Source: Lachnospiraceae bacterium (GTDB taxonomy: Bacteria; Bacillota_A; Clostridia; Lachnospirales; Lachnospiraceae). Taken from it: 33,768 nt of DNA. Below are positions 1-7,242 of this stretch, in pieces (the stretch's first letter is position 1; each line of letters starts with the position of its first letter). Both the position numbers and the translations under genes were made by a program. The notes beneath the pieces were generated by a model. That model had not been told where the DNA came from. It was given only the letters and a program-made list of their open reading frames with translations, and ran no database searches. Location of the stretch: positions 1 to 33,768 of the forward strand of contig JAQUUB010000044.1 of the NCBI GenBank assembly GCA_028694115.1. The letters are read 5' to 3'.

Positions 1-128
1 AAAGAGTAGGTAATCCATATCGCATTCCTAATCTACGTTTTTTGTTATGAAAGCCGTAGGTCTATTAAAGTTACCCTTCTGTATGAAAAATAAATCAAAA
101 TACTTCTTGACTATTTACCAAATTGCTC
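1..128. repeat. Left arm of a 128-bp inverted repeat at the window ends
   Basis: Bases 1-128 are the reverse complement of 33641-33768, with one mismatch (T at 91 where the other copy would give C). Similarity ends sharply at about base 129. The right copy is part of a longer dispersed repeat that includes a big palindrome; the left copy holds only the distal 128 bp and must continue outside the window. It supplies the last codons of the small ORF at 115-339, so it appears to have interrupted that gene. Probably one end of a dispersed non-coding repeat rather than transposon ends. Confidence 0.9.
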
Positions 129-339
129 CCTGCCCAAGTATCTTTTTCATACAGAAGCCTACACATGGCTGATGCGCACCATATGGGCATCCATCACAGG
201 GAGAAGGTTTCTTTTCTACCGGTTTCAGCAAATAATAGCAATTATCTTTACCTAATACGCATCCCTTTTTCTTCCCATTCCAGTAATAACAGAATTCACA
301 GCTTTTCGGTTTATCCTCTGCATATAATTTCTCCATCAT
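115..339 (-). CDS. Small cysteine-rich mobile-element protein, C-terminus altered by repeat
   Basis: A 74-residue protein with about ten cysteines, several in close pairs (CEFC near 14-17, CDGC near 48-51, and a CVGFC motif), suggesting a small metal-binding protein. I recognise it only as a type of gene found in large conjugative elements of gut Clostridia; its function is unknown. The start is supported by a GGAGG box seven bases upstream, and ATGA overlap with the upstream DUF5688-like gene shows translational coupling. The last four to five codons (about GAIW and stop) lie inside the 128-bp terminal repeat, so the natural C-terminus was probably replaced. Whether the shortened protein works cannot be told. 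Confidence 0.6.
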   Translation of the reverse strand: MMEKLYAEDKPKSCEFCYYWNGKKKGCVLGKDNCYYLLKPVEKKPSPCDGCPYGAHQPCVGFCMKKILGQGAIW

Positions 340-1397
340 AATGCAACCTCCGCACTTCTAGCCTGTAAGTCCTTTGGCTTAGGCATCTTTTCCGCTATTT
401 CTTTCCGCTTTTCACCGAGTTCCTTTAAAACTGAGCCCTTTTCATGGTTTTCATCCAATGCAGCCTCTTTGGCTGAACGACGTGCATCATATTTCTCAGC
501 AAGTTCAAACACCTTTGCTTCACTGTCATAGTGATAAACCTTGTCTGAAAGACGTTCGCTTGGTTCAACCTGAGTTTCATTGACTTCTTTTACCATAGCT
601 TCAAGTTGCGTTCTATCCATATCCCCACTATCAGCAAGTAAAATGCATTCATGCACCGATGATGGGAGAACATAGAAGTCTCCACCCAACCGTTCTTTCG
701 CCTGTTCCATAAAATCAGGATAAGCCAGAATCCCGGCACCCTGCACACGATCAGGTACAGATGCTACATACATTGGCATCTCTTCTGGTGGGAGCATCTC
801 TCCCATCTCAGGTCCCATCATTTCCATAAGTACCTCTGCCATGCTCTGAATGACTGCCGGTTCATTCATCGGAGCAAATTCAAGTGCATCCTGATGGAGC
901 TGTTCTGCTGTAATTCCATAAGAATCCATCATCGCGTTAGTTACCAGAACAGTTGCTCTGCCATTATCACTGCTTCCCATGTTCAGACGGTATACGACAG
1001 ACATATCTTCCATTTCATGATGAGGAATATTTGCGAGCATATCTGCATTTTCAGCTGTAGAAACCACCTGTATAATCAGTTTCTCCTTCATAGCTTCATA
1101 ATTGCTCAGGCTGGCAATATCAATTTCAGGAGACTGCTCAAATCCCTGCTCTACAATGTCAGTTGCACGAGAAAGCATTTCATCATATGAGATGTCGTTT
1201 CGATCCATATGCTCATACAAAGCTGACACATTCAGTGTCACACCAATCTGTTCTCCTTCCTTTCGAACTACGATACCCTGATAGGATTCATTCTGTAACT
1301 TATCTACGTTGTTTTCTGCAACGATGATTTTTGCATCAGAATTAATCTGATCAGGAATATCCTGCATTAATTGTTTCTTGAATTCATCAAAATTCAT
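336..1397 (-). CDS. DUF5688-like protein of conjugative elements
   Basis: A 353-residue acidic soluble protein without signal peptide or membrane segment. The opening (MNFDEFKKQL...), the NNVDKLQNESYQGIVVR stretch and the following VTLNVSALYE segment resemble the DUF5688 family, found in many integrative conjugative elements of Lachnospiraceae; its biochemical role is not known. The start is firm: AAAGGAGG lies nine bases before ATG at 1397. It overlaps the next small gene by four bases (ATGA). About 375 bp of non-coding, hairpin-rich sequence precedes it. It belongs to the truncated conjugative-element cargo of element 1 rather than to the integrase module at 1.9-4.4 kb. Confidence 0.7.
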   Translation of the reverse strand: MNFDEFKKQLMQDIPDQINSDAKIIVAENNVDKLQNESYQGIVVRKEGEQIGVTLNVSALYEHMDRNDISYDEMLSRATDIVEQGFEQSPEIDIASLSNYEAMKEKLIIQVVSTAENADMLANIPHHEMEDMSVVYRLNMGSSDNGRATVLVTNAMMDSYGITAEQLHQDALEFAPMNEPAVIQSMAEVLMEMMGPEMGEMLPPEEMPMYVASVPDRVQGAGILAYPDFMEQAKERLGGDFYVLPSSVHECILLADSGDMDRTQLEAMVKEVNETQVEPSERLSDKVYHYDSEAKVFELAEKYDARRSAKEAALDENHEKGSVLKELGEKRKEIAEKMPKPKDLQARSAEVAL

Positions 1398-1771
1398 ATC
1401 TGTGATCCTCCTTTGATTTCATAGCTTTATGCTATGTACGTGTGCGCCGGTTCTTTTGAACCACCTCATCGCCCCGCACACAAAAAGGATTTTTCCTTTG
1501 GGAGTTACTGGGTACTTGTTCTTTTCCCCGCATGTCATATATATGATCACGACGCCCCTGATTTTCACCAGGCACTATCTCCTCTGCCGTTTTGAGGATA
1601 AGGAAGTTCTCTGCTTCCTCTGTGGGTTATTATCCTTCCGCAATAATGTTAACTGCCATAACTCGCTTGATCTTCTTCTCTCGATTCATCGACTCTGCTC
1701 GCAAGTCTCGACTGATTTCATGTCCTGGCTATACCCCGGAATTCTCCATGCTGTAACTGATTATGAAAGAC
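1398..1771 (-). other. Structured non-coding stretch upstream of DUF5688-like gene
   Basis: No convincing gene is seen here; the 143-codon plus-strand ORF across it lacks a ribosome binding site and a recognisable product. On the minus strand the stretch reads as a leader to the DUF5688-like gene. It holds a strong two-tier hairpin at 1440-1481 (outer stem GTGTGCG/CGCACAC, inner stem GGTTC/GAACC with an AAAA loop on the minus strand), an AAAGGA/TCCTTT hairpin near 1485-1500, and other short inverted repeats (for example in 1680-1710). It may be a cis-acting RNA or a decayed gene. Confidence 0.4.
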
Positions 1772-1867
1772 TTATTTCTTTGTCTTTGGCATCTCTGCCG
1801 TTGATATTTCATAGTTTACTGTATCGGGATCAATCGCAACACGAACTGACAGGCAAATAATCCGGAA
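1772..1867 (-). pseudogene. C-terminal remnant of a conjugative-element gene
   Basis: An open minus-strand frame without a start, closed upstream by an in-frame TAA at 1868-1870. It reads ...LSVRVAIDPDTVNYEIS..., ending in lysine-rich residues and a TAA at 1772. The text looks like the tail of a real protein, not random translation, and it sits where the gene before the DUF5688-like gene would be. The rest is missing. I infer a truncated gene marking the junction between the integrase module and older element DNA. Confidence 0.35.
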
Positions 1868-1878
1868 TTAGTTTGCCT
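1851..1878. repeat. Inverted repeat at the junction of the element 1 modules
   Basis: AGGCAAATAAT and ATTAGTTTGCCT form an inverted repeat with one bulged base around the centre CCGGA. It sits exactly between the truncated gene remnant and the terminator of the integrase module. It could be a protein-binding site, the scar of a recombination, or a hairpin. There is no T-run, so it is not a typical terminator. Confidence 0.4.
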
Positions 1879-1895
1879 AATATAGGTAAATCAGC

Positions 1896-1935
1896 AAAAA
1901 AAGAACAGCTACCACATTTTCTGTGATAACTGCTC
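1896..1935 (-). terminator. Rho-independent terminator after the RHH gene of element 1
   Basis: On the minus strand an imperfect 14-bp stem (arms 1922-1935 and 1903-1916, five-base loop) is followed by seven T residues (A-run at 1896-1902 on the plus strand). It lies directly after the stop codon at 1945, so it ends the xis-int-RHH transcript of element 1. Confidence 0.8.
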
Positions 1936-1944
1936 GTAGATTAT

Positions 1945-2301
1945 TTACTCTTCATTTTCAAAATCCTCATCTATTTCTTCCATACTCTGAAAAGCTTCCA
2001 GTATTTCTGCCATAGTACGTATTGGTGTGAAAAACTCTTCTCCCACTTCATTGATGTTATCAATACGTTTTAGCTCAGCTTCTATATTTTGCAGGTACTT
2101 TCGAAATTGTACAAGCATTAATGGATTTCCTTTTGCCAATACTTTTTGGTAAAGCAGGCTTTGAATTATGTATTCCTGACGGGTTCTAAAACCCATCAGT
2201 TTCACTCTCATTTCCAGTTCCTCGTTTTCTTCCTTCGACATCCTGAATGCTACCGTCACGTTTCTCCAACGGTTTTTCTTGTCCATGCTCTTCTCCGACA
2301 T
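1945..2301 (-). CDS. Ribbon-helix-helix protein (MobC-like), downstream of integrase
   Basis: 118 residues. The N-terminal part (about 12-50, VTVAFRMSKEENEELEMRV...) reads like a ribbon-helix-helix DNA-binding domain of the MobC / relaxosome-accessory kind; the rest is helical and acidic. Start chosen at 2301 because a GAGG box lies upstream. The coding region overlaps the end of the integrase by 116 bp in another frame, which is unusually long. Element 2 has an equivalent gene in the same place (21885-22286), so the order xis-int-RHH is shared. Likely role: DNA-binding accessory protein for processing or regulation; the exact role is unknown. Confidence 0.65.
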   Translation of the reverse strand: MSEKSMDKKNRWRNVTVAFRMSKEENEELEMRVKLMGFRTRQEYIIQSLLYQKVLAKGNPLMLVQFRKYLQNIEAELKRIDNINEVGEEFFTPIRTMAEILEAFQSMEEIDEDFENEE

Positions 2302-3379
2302 TGATTAATTCCTCTCTTTCCTGATTTAATTTGTTTGCCATATCTGACTGTACTGTTGGGAATAAGTGTGCATATCGATATGTGATATCTACTGCTTCGT
2401 GTCCTACTCTTTCACCAATAGCCAGTGGTGAATACCCTAAATGAATGAGTAATGAAATATGCGAATGCCTTAATCCATGAATCTTTATTCTTTTAATTCC
2501 GGCTTCTGCAGCTCCTCTATCCATTTCATGATGAAGATAACTCTTACTAATCTGAAAGAGACGGTCATGTTTTCGATATCCATACAAAGACCTGATAAAC
2601 TCCTTCATCTCAATGCATAAGAAATCCGGCATCACAATAGTTCGATTACTCTTTTCTGTCTTAGGTGTGGTAATAACGTCATCTCCCTCTAACCTCTGAT
2701 ATGACTTATCAATTGTTACGGTTCCCTTCTTAAAATCGAAATCTGCTTTTGTTAGTGCCAGCAATTCTCCTTCGCGAATTCCTGTCCAATATAACATTTC
2801 AAATGCGTAGAAAGATATTTCCTTGTCTGCTACCACCTCAATGAATTTCTGATAATCGCCCTGTGTCCAAAACTCTACTTCTCTACTTTTTTCTTTTCCC
2901 ATTCCACCTGCTTTTCTTGCAACATTTACGTTTAATCCGTACAGATTTACCGCATGATTTAGTATTGCGCTCATCTGATTATGAATTGTTTTAAGGTAAA
3001 CTGGTGAAAATGCTTCTCCGTTATCTTTCGTCATCTTCATGATTTCATTCTGCCATTGAACAATATCAGATGGACGGATATCCTGTAGCTTTTTCTTCTT
3101 GAAATATGGAAGTATCTTGGTTCTAATGATGTGTTCCTTCGTCAGAAAGGAATTACGTTTAAGTCTCAATTTTATGTCATTCAGATACACATCTACAAAA
3201 TCTTCGAATTTCATATCCAGATTTTGATCGCATTTTAATTTGAATGCTCGTTCCCACTCCTGCGCTTCACTTTTTTTCGCGAAACCACGTTTTGTTTTCT
3301 GCTTGCGTTCGCCGGTCCAATCTGTATAGTAGGTTCGGACTTCCCACGTATTGGTCTTGGTATTCTTTATTACTGCCAT
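2186..3379 (-). CDS. int: Tyrosine recombinase (integrase) of element 1
   Basis: A 397-residue phage/Tn916-type integrase. N-terminal AP2-like arm-binding region (about 1-50), SAM-like core-binding region (about 55-150), then the catalytic domain with Arg202 (in GIREGELL), His301-x-x-Arg304 (HGLRH), His327 and the nucleophile Tyr336 (RYAHLFP). Start set at ATG 3379, not 3385: GGAGG lies seven bases upstream of it, and it forms a TAATG overlap with the xis stop. The C-terminal 60 residues are low-complexity and overlap the next gene. It is clearly paralogous to the integrase of element 2, with catalytic residues at identical positions, which fits both using the guaA 3' end. Confidence 0.95.
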   Translation of the reverse strand: MAVIKNTKTNTWEVRTYYTDWTGERKQKTKRGFAKKSEAQEWERAFKLKCDQNLDMKFEDFVDVYLNDIKLRLKRNSFLTKEHIIRTKILPYFKKKKLQDIRPSDIVQWQNEIMKMTKDNGEAFSPVYLKTIHNQMSAILNHAVNLYGLNVNVARKAGGMGKEKSREVEFWTQGDYQKFIEVVADKEISFYAFEMLYWTGIREGELLALTKADFDFKKGTVTIDKSYQRLEGDDVITTPKTEKSNRTIVMPDFLCIEMKEFIRSLYGYRKHDRLFQISKSYLHHEMDRGAAEAGIKRIKIHGLRHSHISLLIHLGYSPLAIGERVGHEAVDITYRYAHLFPTVQSDMANKLNQEREELINVGEEHGQEKPLEKRDGSIQDVEGRKRGTGNESETDGF

Positions 3380-3582
3380 TAACATGCCTCCCTGAATTCT
3401 TCGTTCATGCCACCATATATTCTTTCTGAAAAATACTGACGATTAACTCGACCCTTGATAACAATATAGCCGTCTTTCTCTAATTCTGCATTCATGTCGC
3501 GAATGATTCGATATGCTTGCCTTTTTGAAATCTGTAATTCTCTTGCCACTTCATCGGCGCTAATAAATAATGTTTTACTCAT
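3379..3582 (-). CDS. xis: Excisionase / MerR-like small DNA-binding protein of element 1
   Basis: 67 residues. A winged-helix/MerR-type helix-turn-helix (ISADEVARELQISKRQAYRIIRDM) followed by a basic KGRVNRQYF segment, typical of excisionases paired with this integrase group. Start moved to ATG 3582 because GGAGG sits eight bases upstream; the longer frame to 3621 has no ribosome binding site and would run into the operator repeats. The stop overlaps the integrase start (TAATG). It is expected to bind the element ends and direct the integrase toward excision. Confidence 0.85.
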   Translation of the reverse strand: MSKTLFISADEVARELQISKRQAYRIIRDMNAELEKDGYIVIKGRVNRQYFSERIYGGMNEEFREAC

Positions 3583-3620
3583 TTTGTGTTCCTCCTGTTG
3601 TTTTATGTCCGCGCCGTTCA

Positions 3621-3749
3621 TTTCTGTACTGTTTTGTCATTAATATAACAGTTCGTTTCCGTACTGTCAATAATGTTGGCAAAAAAAGATTTCATTTCTG
3701 AACTGTTGGTGCTATAATCAAGGCAAATCTACCTTAAGGAGGTCGAAAA
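3621..3749. promoter_or_regulatory. Divergent xis/repressor control region with three operator repeats
   Basis: Three direct copies of a 13-base motif, consensus TTTCYGWACTGTY, lie at 3621-3633, 3656-3668 and 3695-3707. They sit between divergent xis (minus) and the XRE repressor gene (plus). The third copy overlaps the promoter of the repressor gene, which has an extended -10 (TGCTATAAT, TATAAT at 3713-3718). A strong AAGGAGG precedes the TTG start at 3750. I infer these are binding sites of the repressor encoded at 3750-4277. Confidence 0.7.
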
Positions 3750-4277
3750 TTGGCTGAAAATGGAATTGGGGCAGTTGGTACCCTTATTAGACAATACAGA
3801 ATTATTGCTGAACTGACGCAGAAGCAGCTTGCAGAAAGATGTGGAATCAATGAGTCCACAATAAGAAATTATGAATTAGGTAACAGATACCCGGATTCGG
3901 AAACCCTTGCTAAAATCGCAGCAGAATTAGGAGTCAGCTATTATACACTGGCAGACCCTAATCCTTATGATGTTACCGGTGCTCTGCACGTTTTATTTGA
4001 TTTGGAACGGTATTATGGATTATGTCCTGAAATGAAGAATGGAAAGATTATTTTCTCTTTTGGTGAAAAACCGGAGTGGGCTGTACCTACTGATCCGAAG
4101 GATACAGAAATGCTAAAAATCATGACTGAGAAGTGGATTCAAGTTCGCGATGAATTGAAATCGGGAGCTATTACAGATGATGATTACTTCATGTGGGAAA
4201 GTCGTTATCCGGAAAATGCGGTAACACAGAAACCAATAAATGATTCGCGAAAAAGGAAGAAGCCGAAAGATAAGTAA
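3750..4277 (+). CDS. XRE-family repressor of element 1
   Basis: 175 residues. The helix-turn-helix is at about residues 11-66 (LTQKQLAERCGINESTIRNYE), a Cro/C1-type domain. The C-terminal half has no recognisable domain and ends in a basic tail. The start is TTG at 3750, supported by AAGGAGG seven bases upstream. It is transcribed away from xis-int across a region with three operator-like repeats, the usual lysogeny-type switch controlling excision. Element 2 has a positional equivalent at 24088-24642 with a different operator type, so the two circuits are probably not cross-regulated. Confidence 0.85.
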   Translation: MAENGIGAVGTLIRQYRIIAELTQKQLAERCGINESTIRNYELGNRYPDSETLAKIAAELGVSYYTLADPNPYDVTGALHVLFDLERYYGLCPEMKNGKIIFSFGEKPEWAVPTDPKDTEMLKIMTEKWIQVRDELKSGAITDDDYFMWESRYPENAVTQKPINDSRKRKKPKDK

Positions 4278-4350
4278 GTTCTGTAATTTTCCTTGTCCGT
4301 TCGGATATGAAATGTATAAAGAAATTATTCACATGATTTTTTCAAAAATT

Positions 4351-4368
4351 ATTGTCATTTGATTGTCA
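4351..4368. promoter_or_regulatory. Candidate integrase arm-site pair, element 1
   Basis: ATTGTCA occurs twice, 11 bp apart (4351-4357 and 4362-4368), one helical turn. The inner copy ends 61 bp before the guaA-type core at 4429. Element 2 has a GGTATCA pair with the same 11-bp period and a 60-bp distance at its guaA end. This matches the arm-type binding sites used by integrases with an AP2-like N-terminal domain. Confidence 0.55.
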
Positions 4369-4381
4369 CGAGACATAAAGA

Positions 4382-4420
4382 GAGCCTGCAAACCCGCATA
4401 AATGCTGGATTTGTAGGCTC
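4382..4420. terminator. Hairpin next to the att core of element 1
   Basis: An 11-bp stem (4382-4392 with 4410-4420) whose single irregular pair is G-U in a plus-strand RNA and A-C in a minus-strand RNA. It would suit termination of the plus-strand repressor gene best. It occupies the same place as the 13-bp hairpin after guaA in element 2, so before element 2 arrived it may also have ended guaA transcription. Confidence 0.6.
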
Positions 4421-4428
4421 CTGTGTAT

Positions 4429-4439
4429 TATTCAAACTC
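4429..4439. mobile_element. att core between element 1 and element 2
   Basis: TATTCAAACTC here is identical to 26053-26063 at the 3' end of guaA, in the same orientation. Read on the minus strand it is the guaA ending GAG-TTT-GAA followed by a stop (TAA here, TAG at guaA). It marks the distal end of element 2 and the guaA-proximal end of element 1, giving element 2 a length of about 21.6 kb. Confidence 0.8.
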
Positions 4440-4440
4440 C

Positions 4441-4720
4441 CTAACTATTCGCTTTAAAGCGAATGTATTTGGTATATTTCTTGCTGTTTTATTGCTTTTA
4501 TTCCGGGTATTCTATGTACTATTTTGAGTATAGTAAGCTTTAGGTATCATAACGGTATCATTCTATGTATGTGAGTTTCAGATAATTGCTCTACATCTAA
4601 ATTTCCATATGCTTTTTTATAATATTTTCTTTTACACGCTTCTTAATGATTCAATAACATTATCACCAAATTCCCAATTGCCGTTATCGAAAGTCAAATA
4701 TCTTGCATACCTCTTAAGTC
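4441..4720. other. Non-coding distal end of element 2
   Basis: About 280 bp without a supported gene between the core and the last CBASS gene. It holds the 18-bp operator palindrome (4447-4464) and two direct GGTATCA repeats 11 bp apart (4543-4549 and 4554-4560), identical to the pair at 25976-25993 at the other end and read in the same orientation. I take these as integrase arm sites. No clear terminator with a T-run was found after the CBASS operon. Confidence 0.6.
4447..4464. promoter_or_regulatory. Isolated copy of the element 2 repressor operator near its far end
   Basis: ATTCGCTTTAAAGCGAAT is a perfect 18-bp palindrome with the same half sites (TTCGC-N6-GCGAA) as the three operators in front of the element 2 repressor gene 19.5 kb away. 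It begins eight bases inside the core repeat. In an excised circle it would lie right beside the joined att site. Confidence 0.65.
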
Positions 4721-5623
4721 CTATTTAATATCTACTTCATATATTTTATTATTTCTTTTTACTTTATATAGCTCAATCTCATTATCTTGAAGAATCTTAA
4801 TTGTATGATCTCCAATATTTTCTACCATTTTATCAGTACCTTCAACAATTCCACACGTTTTAATTTGCTTTGCATTTACAAATCTAAAATTCTTAGATTT
4901 ACACGTACCCAAATCACGTAATATTTGCATTTGTTCTTTTGTTTCTTTTAATTCTACAATATCAGCCATCAATAACTCATAGCAATTAAAATGCCTGCTA
5001 TACTCAATTTTTGTGAAATGCCTTCCACAATACCTATACATAATGTGACTAAAATCCAAAATATTTGTTTCAATGAGTTCTTCCTTAAACTCTCTGGATA
5101 AATCGCTTATAGTTTCTCTGTTACTTGACTTATTAAATCTCTTAATAAATTTTTTTAGATATTTTACCGGTACATGTAATCGATAATCATTATGTGATGA
5201 TTTATCCAATTTAATTTTATCATCATCAACAACTGAAAATTTATTGCAAAGATAGTCTTTTTCTTCCTCACTGCATTTATATGCGCCACCAACCGGTTGA
5301 TATTTTTGAGTTCCTCTTCCATTAAGAACCAGCATATATTTATCATCTACTTTAATACGAAACAAGTATGCGAACGAAATTCTCACTTTATCATTTTTCT
5401 TTAAAATTCCTGCTCTTCTTAATTGTCTTAACTCAACTTGCCACAAATCAACATCTGATAAATCGATCAGCAATTTACCTAGATATGGTATTAAAATCCC
5501 TAACACAACCCCTATAAAGCAACCAATTACTGGTATTGTTTTCTTCTCCACAACATACAGCCCTGCTGATAAACAAACAATAAGTATTATGAAAACTGTT
5601 ACCTTAGCGATCTTTTTCTTCAT
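4721..5623 (-). CDS. cap16: CBASS effector: 2TM membrane protein with SMODS-associated NUDIX domain (Cap16-like)
   Basis: 300 residues. Two hydrophobic segments at about 5-25 and 31-52 form a 2TM anchor, followed by a cytosolic domain. Within it, KYQPVGGAY (about 108-116) and the degenerate NUDIX helix REFKEEL (about 178-184) match the SMODS-associated NUDIX fold known from 2TM-NUDIX effectors of CBASS. In that family the NUDIX domain is the likely sensor of the cyclic nucleotide and the membrane part kills or arrests the infected cell; this is family knowledge, not shown here. The start at 5623 overlaps the E2-like gene by 20 bp. It is the last gene of a three-gene operon. Confidence 0.85.
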   Translation of the reverse strand: MKKKIAKVTVFIILIVCLSAGLYVVEKKTIPVIGCFIGVVLGILIPYLGKLLIDLSDVDLWQVELRQLRRAGILKKNDKVRISFAYLFRIKVDDKYMLVLNGRGTQKYQPVGGAYKCSEEEKDYLCNKFSVVDDDKIKLDKSSHNDYRLHVPVKYLKKFIKRFNKSSNRETISDLSREFKEELIETNILDFSHIMYRYCGRHFTKIEYSRHFNCYELLMADIVELKETKEQMQILRDLGTCKSKNFRFVNAKQIKTCGIVEGTDKMVENIGDHTIKILQDNEIELYKVKRNNKIYEVDIK

Positions 5624-6059
5624 TCACATTCTCCTTTTTAGGTCCACTGCTAGGATGAACACCACCACCATACCAGACACCTGTCAATAGCCATATTTCA
5701 TAAAATTCTGTCCATTCAGCTGCCCACGGTATATATGAATCTATTAATAAAATTGATGGGTTCCAATCATCTAATTTAGGATGTTTTAAACATAATTCGG
5801 GAATTTCTTTTTTATAAGCACCATGAAAGTGCATTCCATAAGTATGAATTTCCACTGAATCACTCATATCAATATTGGGAGCTAACATATACACTGAGAC
5901 AATTCCTTTGTAGTAATAATCAATTCTGATTTTGTACTTACCTTGTCTTAATTCAATTTCTGCCGAAAATCCATATCTACTCTTCACTATAATTTTGCAA
6001 TTTTCCATTCTGCTTAATTGAATCACATTTTTATGCATGAATAACAGTTTTTCTTTCAC
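5604..6059 (-). CDS. CBASS E2-like ubiquitin-conjugating protein (E2-only type II)
   Basis: 151 residues with the pattern of prokaryotic E2 proteins: histidine-rich IHTYGMHFH (71-79), a candidate catalytic cysteine Cys90 in ELCLKHPK, then W99 and the conserved IPWAAEWTEFYEIWLLTG (110-127) and GGG segment. It is flanked by a CD-NTase and a 2TM-NUDIX effector, so it fits the 'short' type II CBASS, in which a lone E2 without E1 or JAB protease acts on the C-terminus of the CD-NTase to prime it. ATGA overlap with the CD-NTase gene. No E1 or deconjugase gene is present in the window. Confidence 0.85.
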   Translation of the reverse strand: MKEKLLFMHKNVIQLSRMENCKIIVKSRYGFSAEIELRQGKYKIRIDYYYKGIVSVYMLAPNIDMSDSVEIHTYGMHFHGAYKKEIPELCLKHPKLDDWNPSILLIDSYIPWAAEWTEFYEIWLLTGVWYGGGVHPSSGPKKENVNEEKDR

Positions 6060-7228
6060 TTACTATCACCACCAAAATATGTATGCTTATCATAATTTCT
6101 ATCAGTATCATCCGTAGTAATTGAAGCTGCATTCTGATTAAAACGCAATGTATCATTTTTTGCCATCTCCCCCATTACATTTCCATACCGATTTAAAGCA
6201 CCCATACCCACGCTTTCGCCAAATGATTTTAGAATTCCTGCACGTAATTCTATTTGATCGGTTTCAATAAATTGTTCTGGATTAACTAAAATATCTAGTC
6301 TCGCCTGCTGAATCCACTCATCAAATGCTTTCTTCAATAATTCATTGTTCTTCCATTTTTTTAAAAAATTTTCTTGGTTATTTGATGGATTAAAAAGGCA
6401 CCATTCCCCATCTGGATTTATCTTAATAAATTCAGGAAACTTTTGAAGCATATTTTTTATCGTCACATATACATTTTCTTTTTCACCCATGTATGAAAAT
6501 GAATTATCATATGTCAATGCACACAATGTTGTAATAATAATCGAAGACGGTCTATCATCACTATTGTCTTTATTAGTGAAGTAAATATCCCTATGTCTTT
6601 TCAAAATCTGAATTGCTTTTTGTAACGGTGTCCTTACTTTCATTAAATCAAGTTTTTCAACTTCCGTTGAAGCTTTTTCTGAAAATGCTCTATACTCTGT
6701 AATAACTTTTTCAAACTTCATTGCATTTTTAAACCACTCTACATATCCCTTGGGATTACTAAGGTCATAATAATACAAATTACCATCATATCTAGCAATA
6801 TTTATCGATTCATCTTGTGCTTGTTCGATACCTTGCGCACTTGCCACATCCATATGAAATTGAGACGAGTCCGCATATTGAATGCGTATACACGGTTTTT
6901 TATCTTGAACTTTCCCAACATATCTTCCATGATTCTCAAGAAGTTCTTTTATTTTATTTCTCAAATCTTCAGGACTATAGTGTGGATTCCTAATAAGTAC
7001 AACTAGATCAACATCATATTGTTCATCTTCATTTAATGGTTTTACCACAGTACCTAATTCAAATGAGCCTTGAGGATAAATAATCACTTCCCATTCCTCA
7101 TTTGCTGTCTTAATATAATCACCTAACGCAGTGTATGCTGTTTTAGCTTTATCCAACATAGTTTCTGTAATATTGAGTTCTTCCGCCAGTGAATTAAAAA
7201 TCATTCCTAATTTTTTCTCTTTTTCCAA
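6056..7228 (-). CDS. cdn: CBASS CD-NTase (cGAS/DncV-like nucleotidyltransferase)
   Basis: 390 residues. The nucleotidyltransferase signature is clear: Gly54-Ser55 (QGSFELGT), Asp72 and Asp74 (YDVDLVV), and third acidic residue Asp127 (FHMDVAS). After phage detection such enzymes make a cyclic oligonucleotide that activates the neighbouring effector; the exact product cannot be read from sequence by eye. Start is TTG at 7228 with AAGGA nine bases upstream. The extreme C-terminus ends in two glycines followed by Asp-Ser-Lys, relevant to conjugation by the E2-like protein. It lies 14 bp after the metalloprotease gene and heads the CBASS operon. Confidence 0.93.
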   Translation of the reverse strand: MEKEKKLGMIFNSLAEELNITETMLDKAKTAYTALGDYIKTANEEWEVIIYPQGSFELGTVVKPLNEDEQYDVDLVVLIRNPHYSPEDLRNKIKELLENHGRYVGKVQDKKPCIRIQYADSSQFHMDVASAQGIEQAQDESINIARYDGNLYYYDLSNPKGYVEWFKNAMKFEKVITEYRAFSEKASTEVEKLDLMKVRTPLQKAIQILKRHRDIYFTNKDNSDDRPSSIIITTLCALTYDNSFSYMGEKENVYVTIKNMLQKFPEFIKINPDGEWCLFNPSNNQENFLKKWKNNELLKKAFDEWIQQARLDILVNPEQFIETDQIELRAGILKSFGESVGMGALNRYGNVMGEMAKNDTLRFNQNAASITTDDTDRNYDKHTYFGGDSK

Positions 7229-7242
7229 TTAACATGTCCTTT

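Noticed and set aside
1429..1860. 143-codon ORF on the plus strand
   Set aside because: No ribosome binding site, odd composition, opposite to the direction of the surrounding genes; the minus strand there reads as a gene remnant and hairpins.
5164..5346. 60-codon ORF within the 2TM-NUDIX gene
   Set aside because: Out-of-frame shadow of a convincing gene, without its own ribosome binding site.
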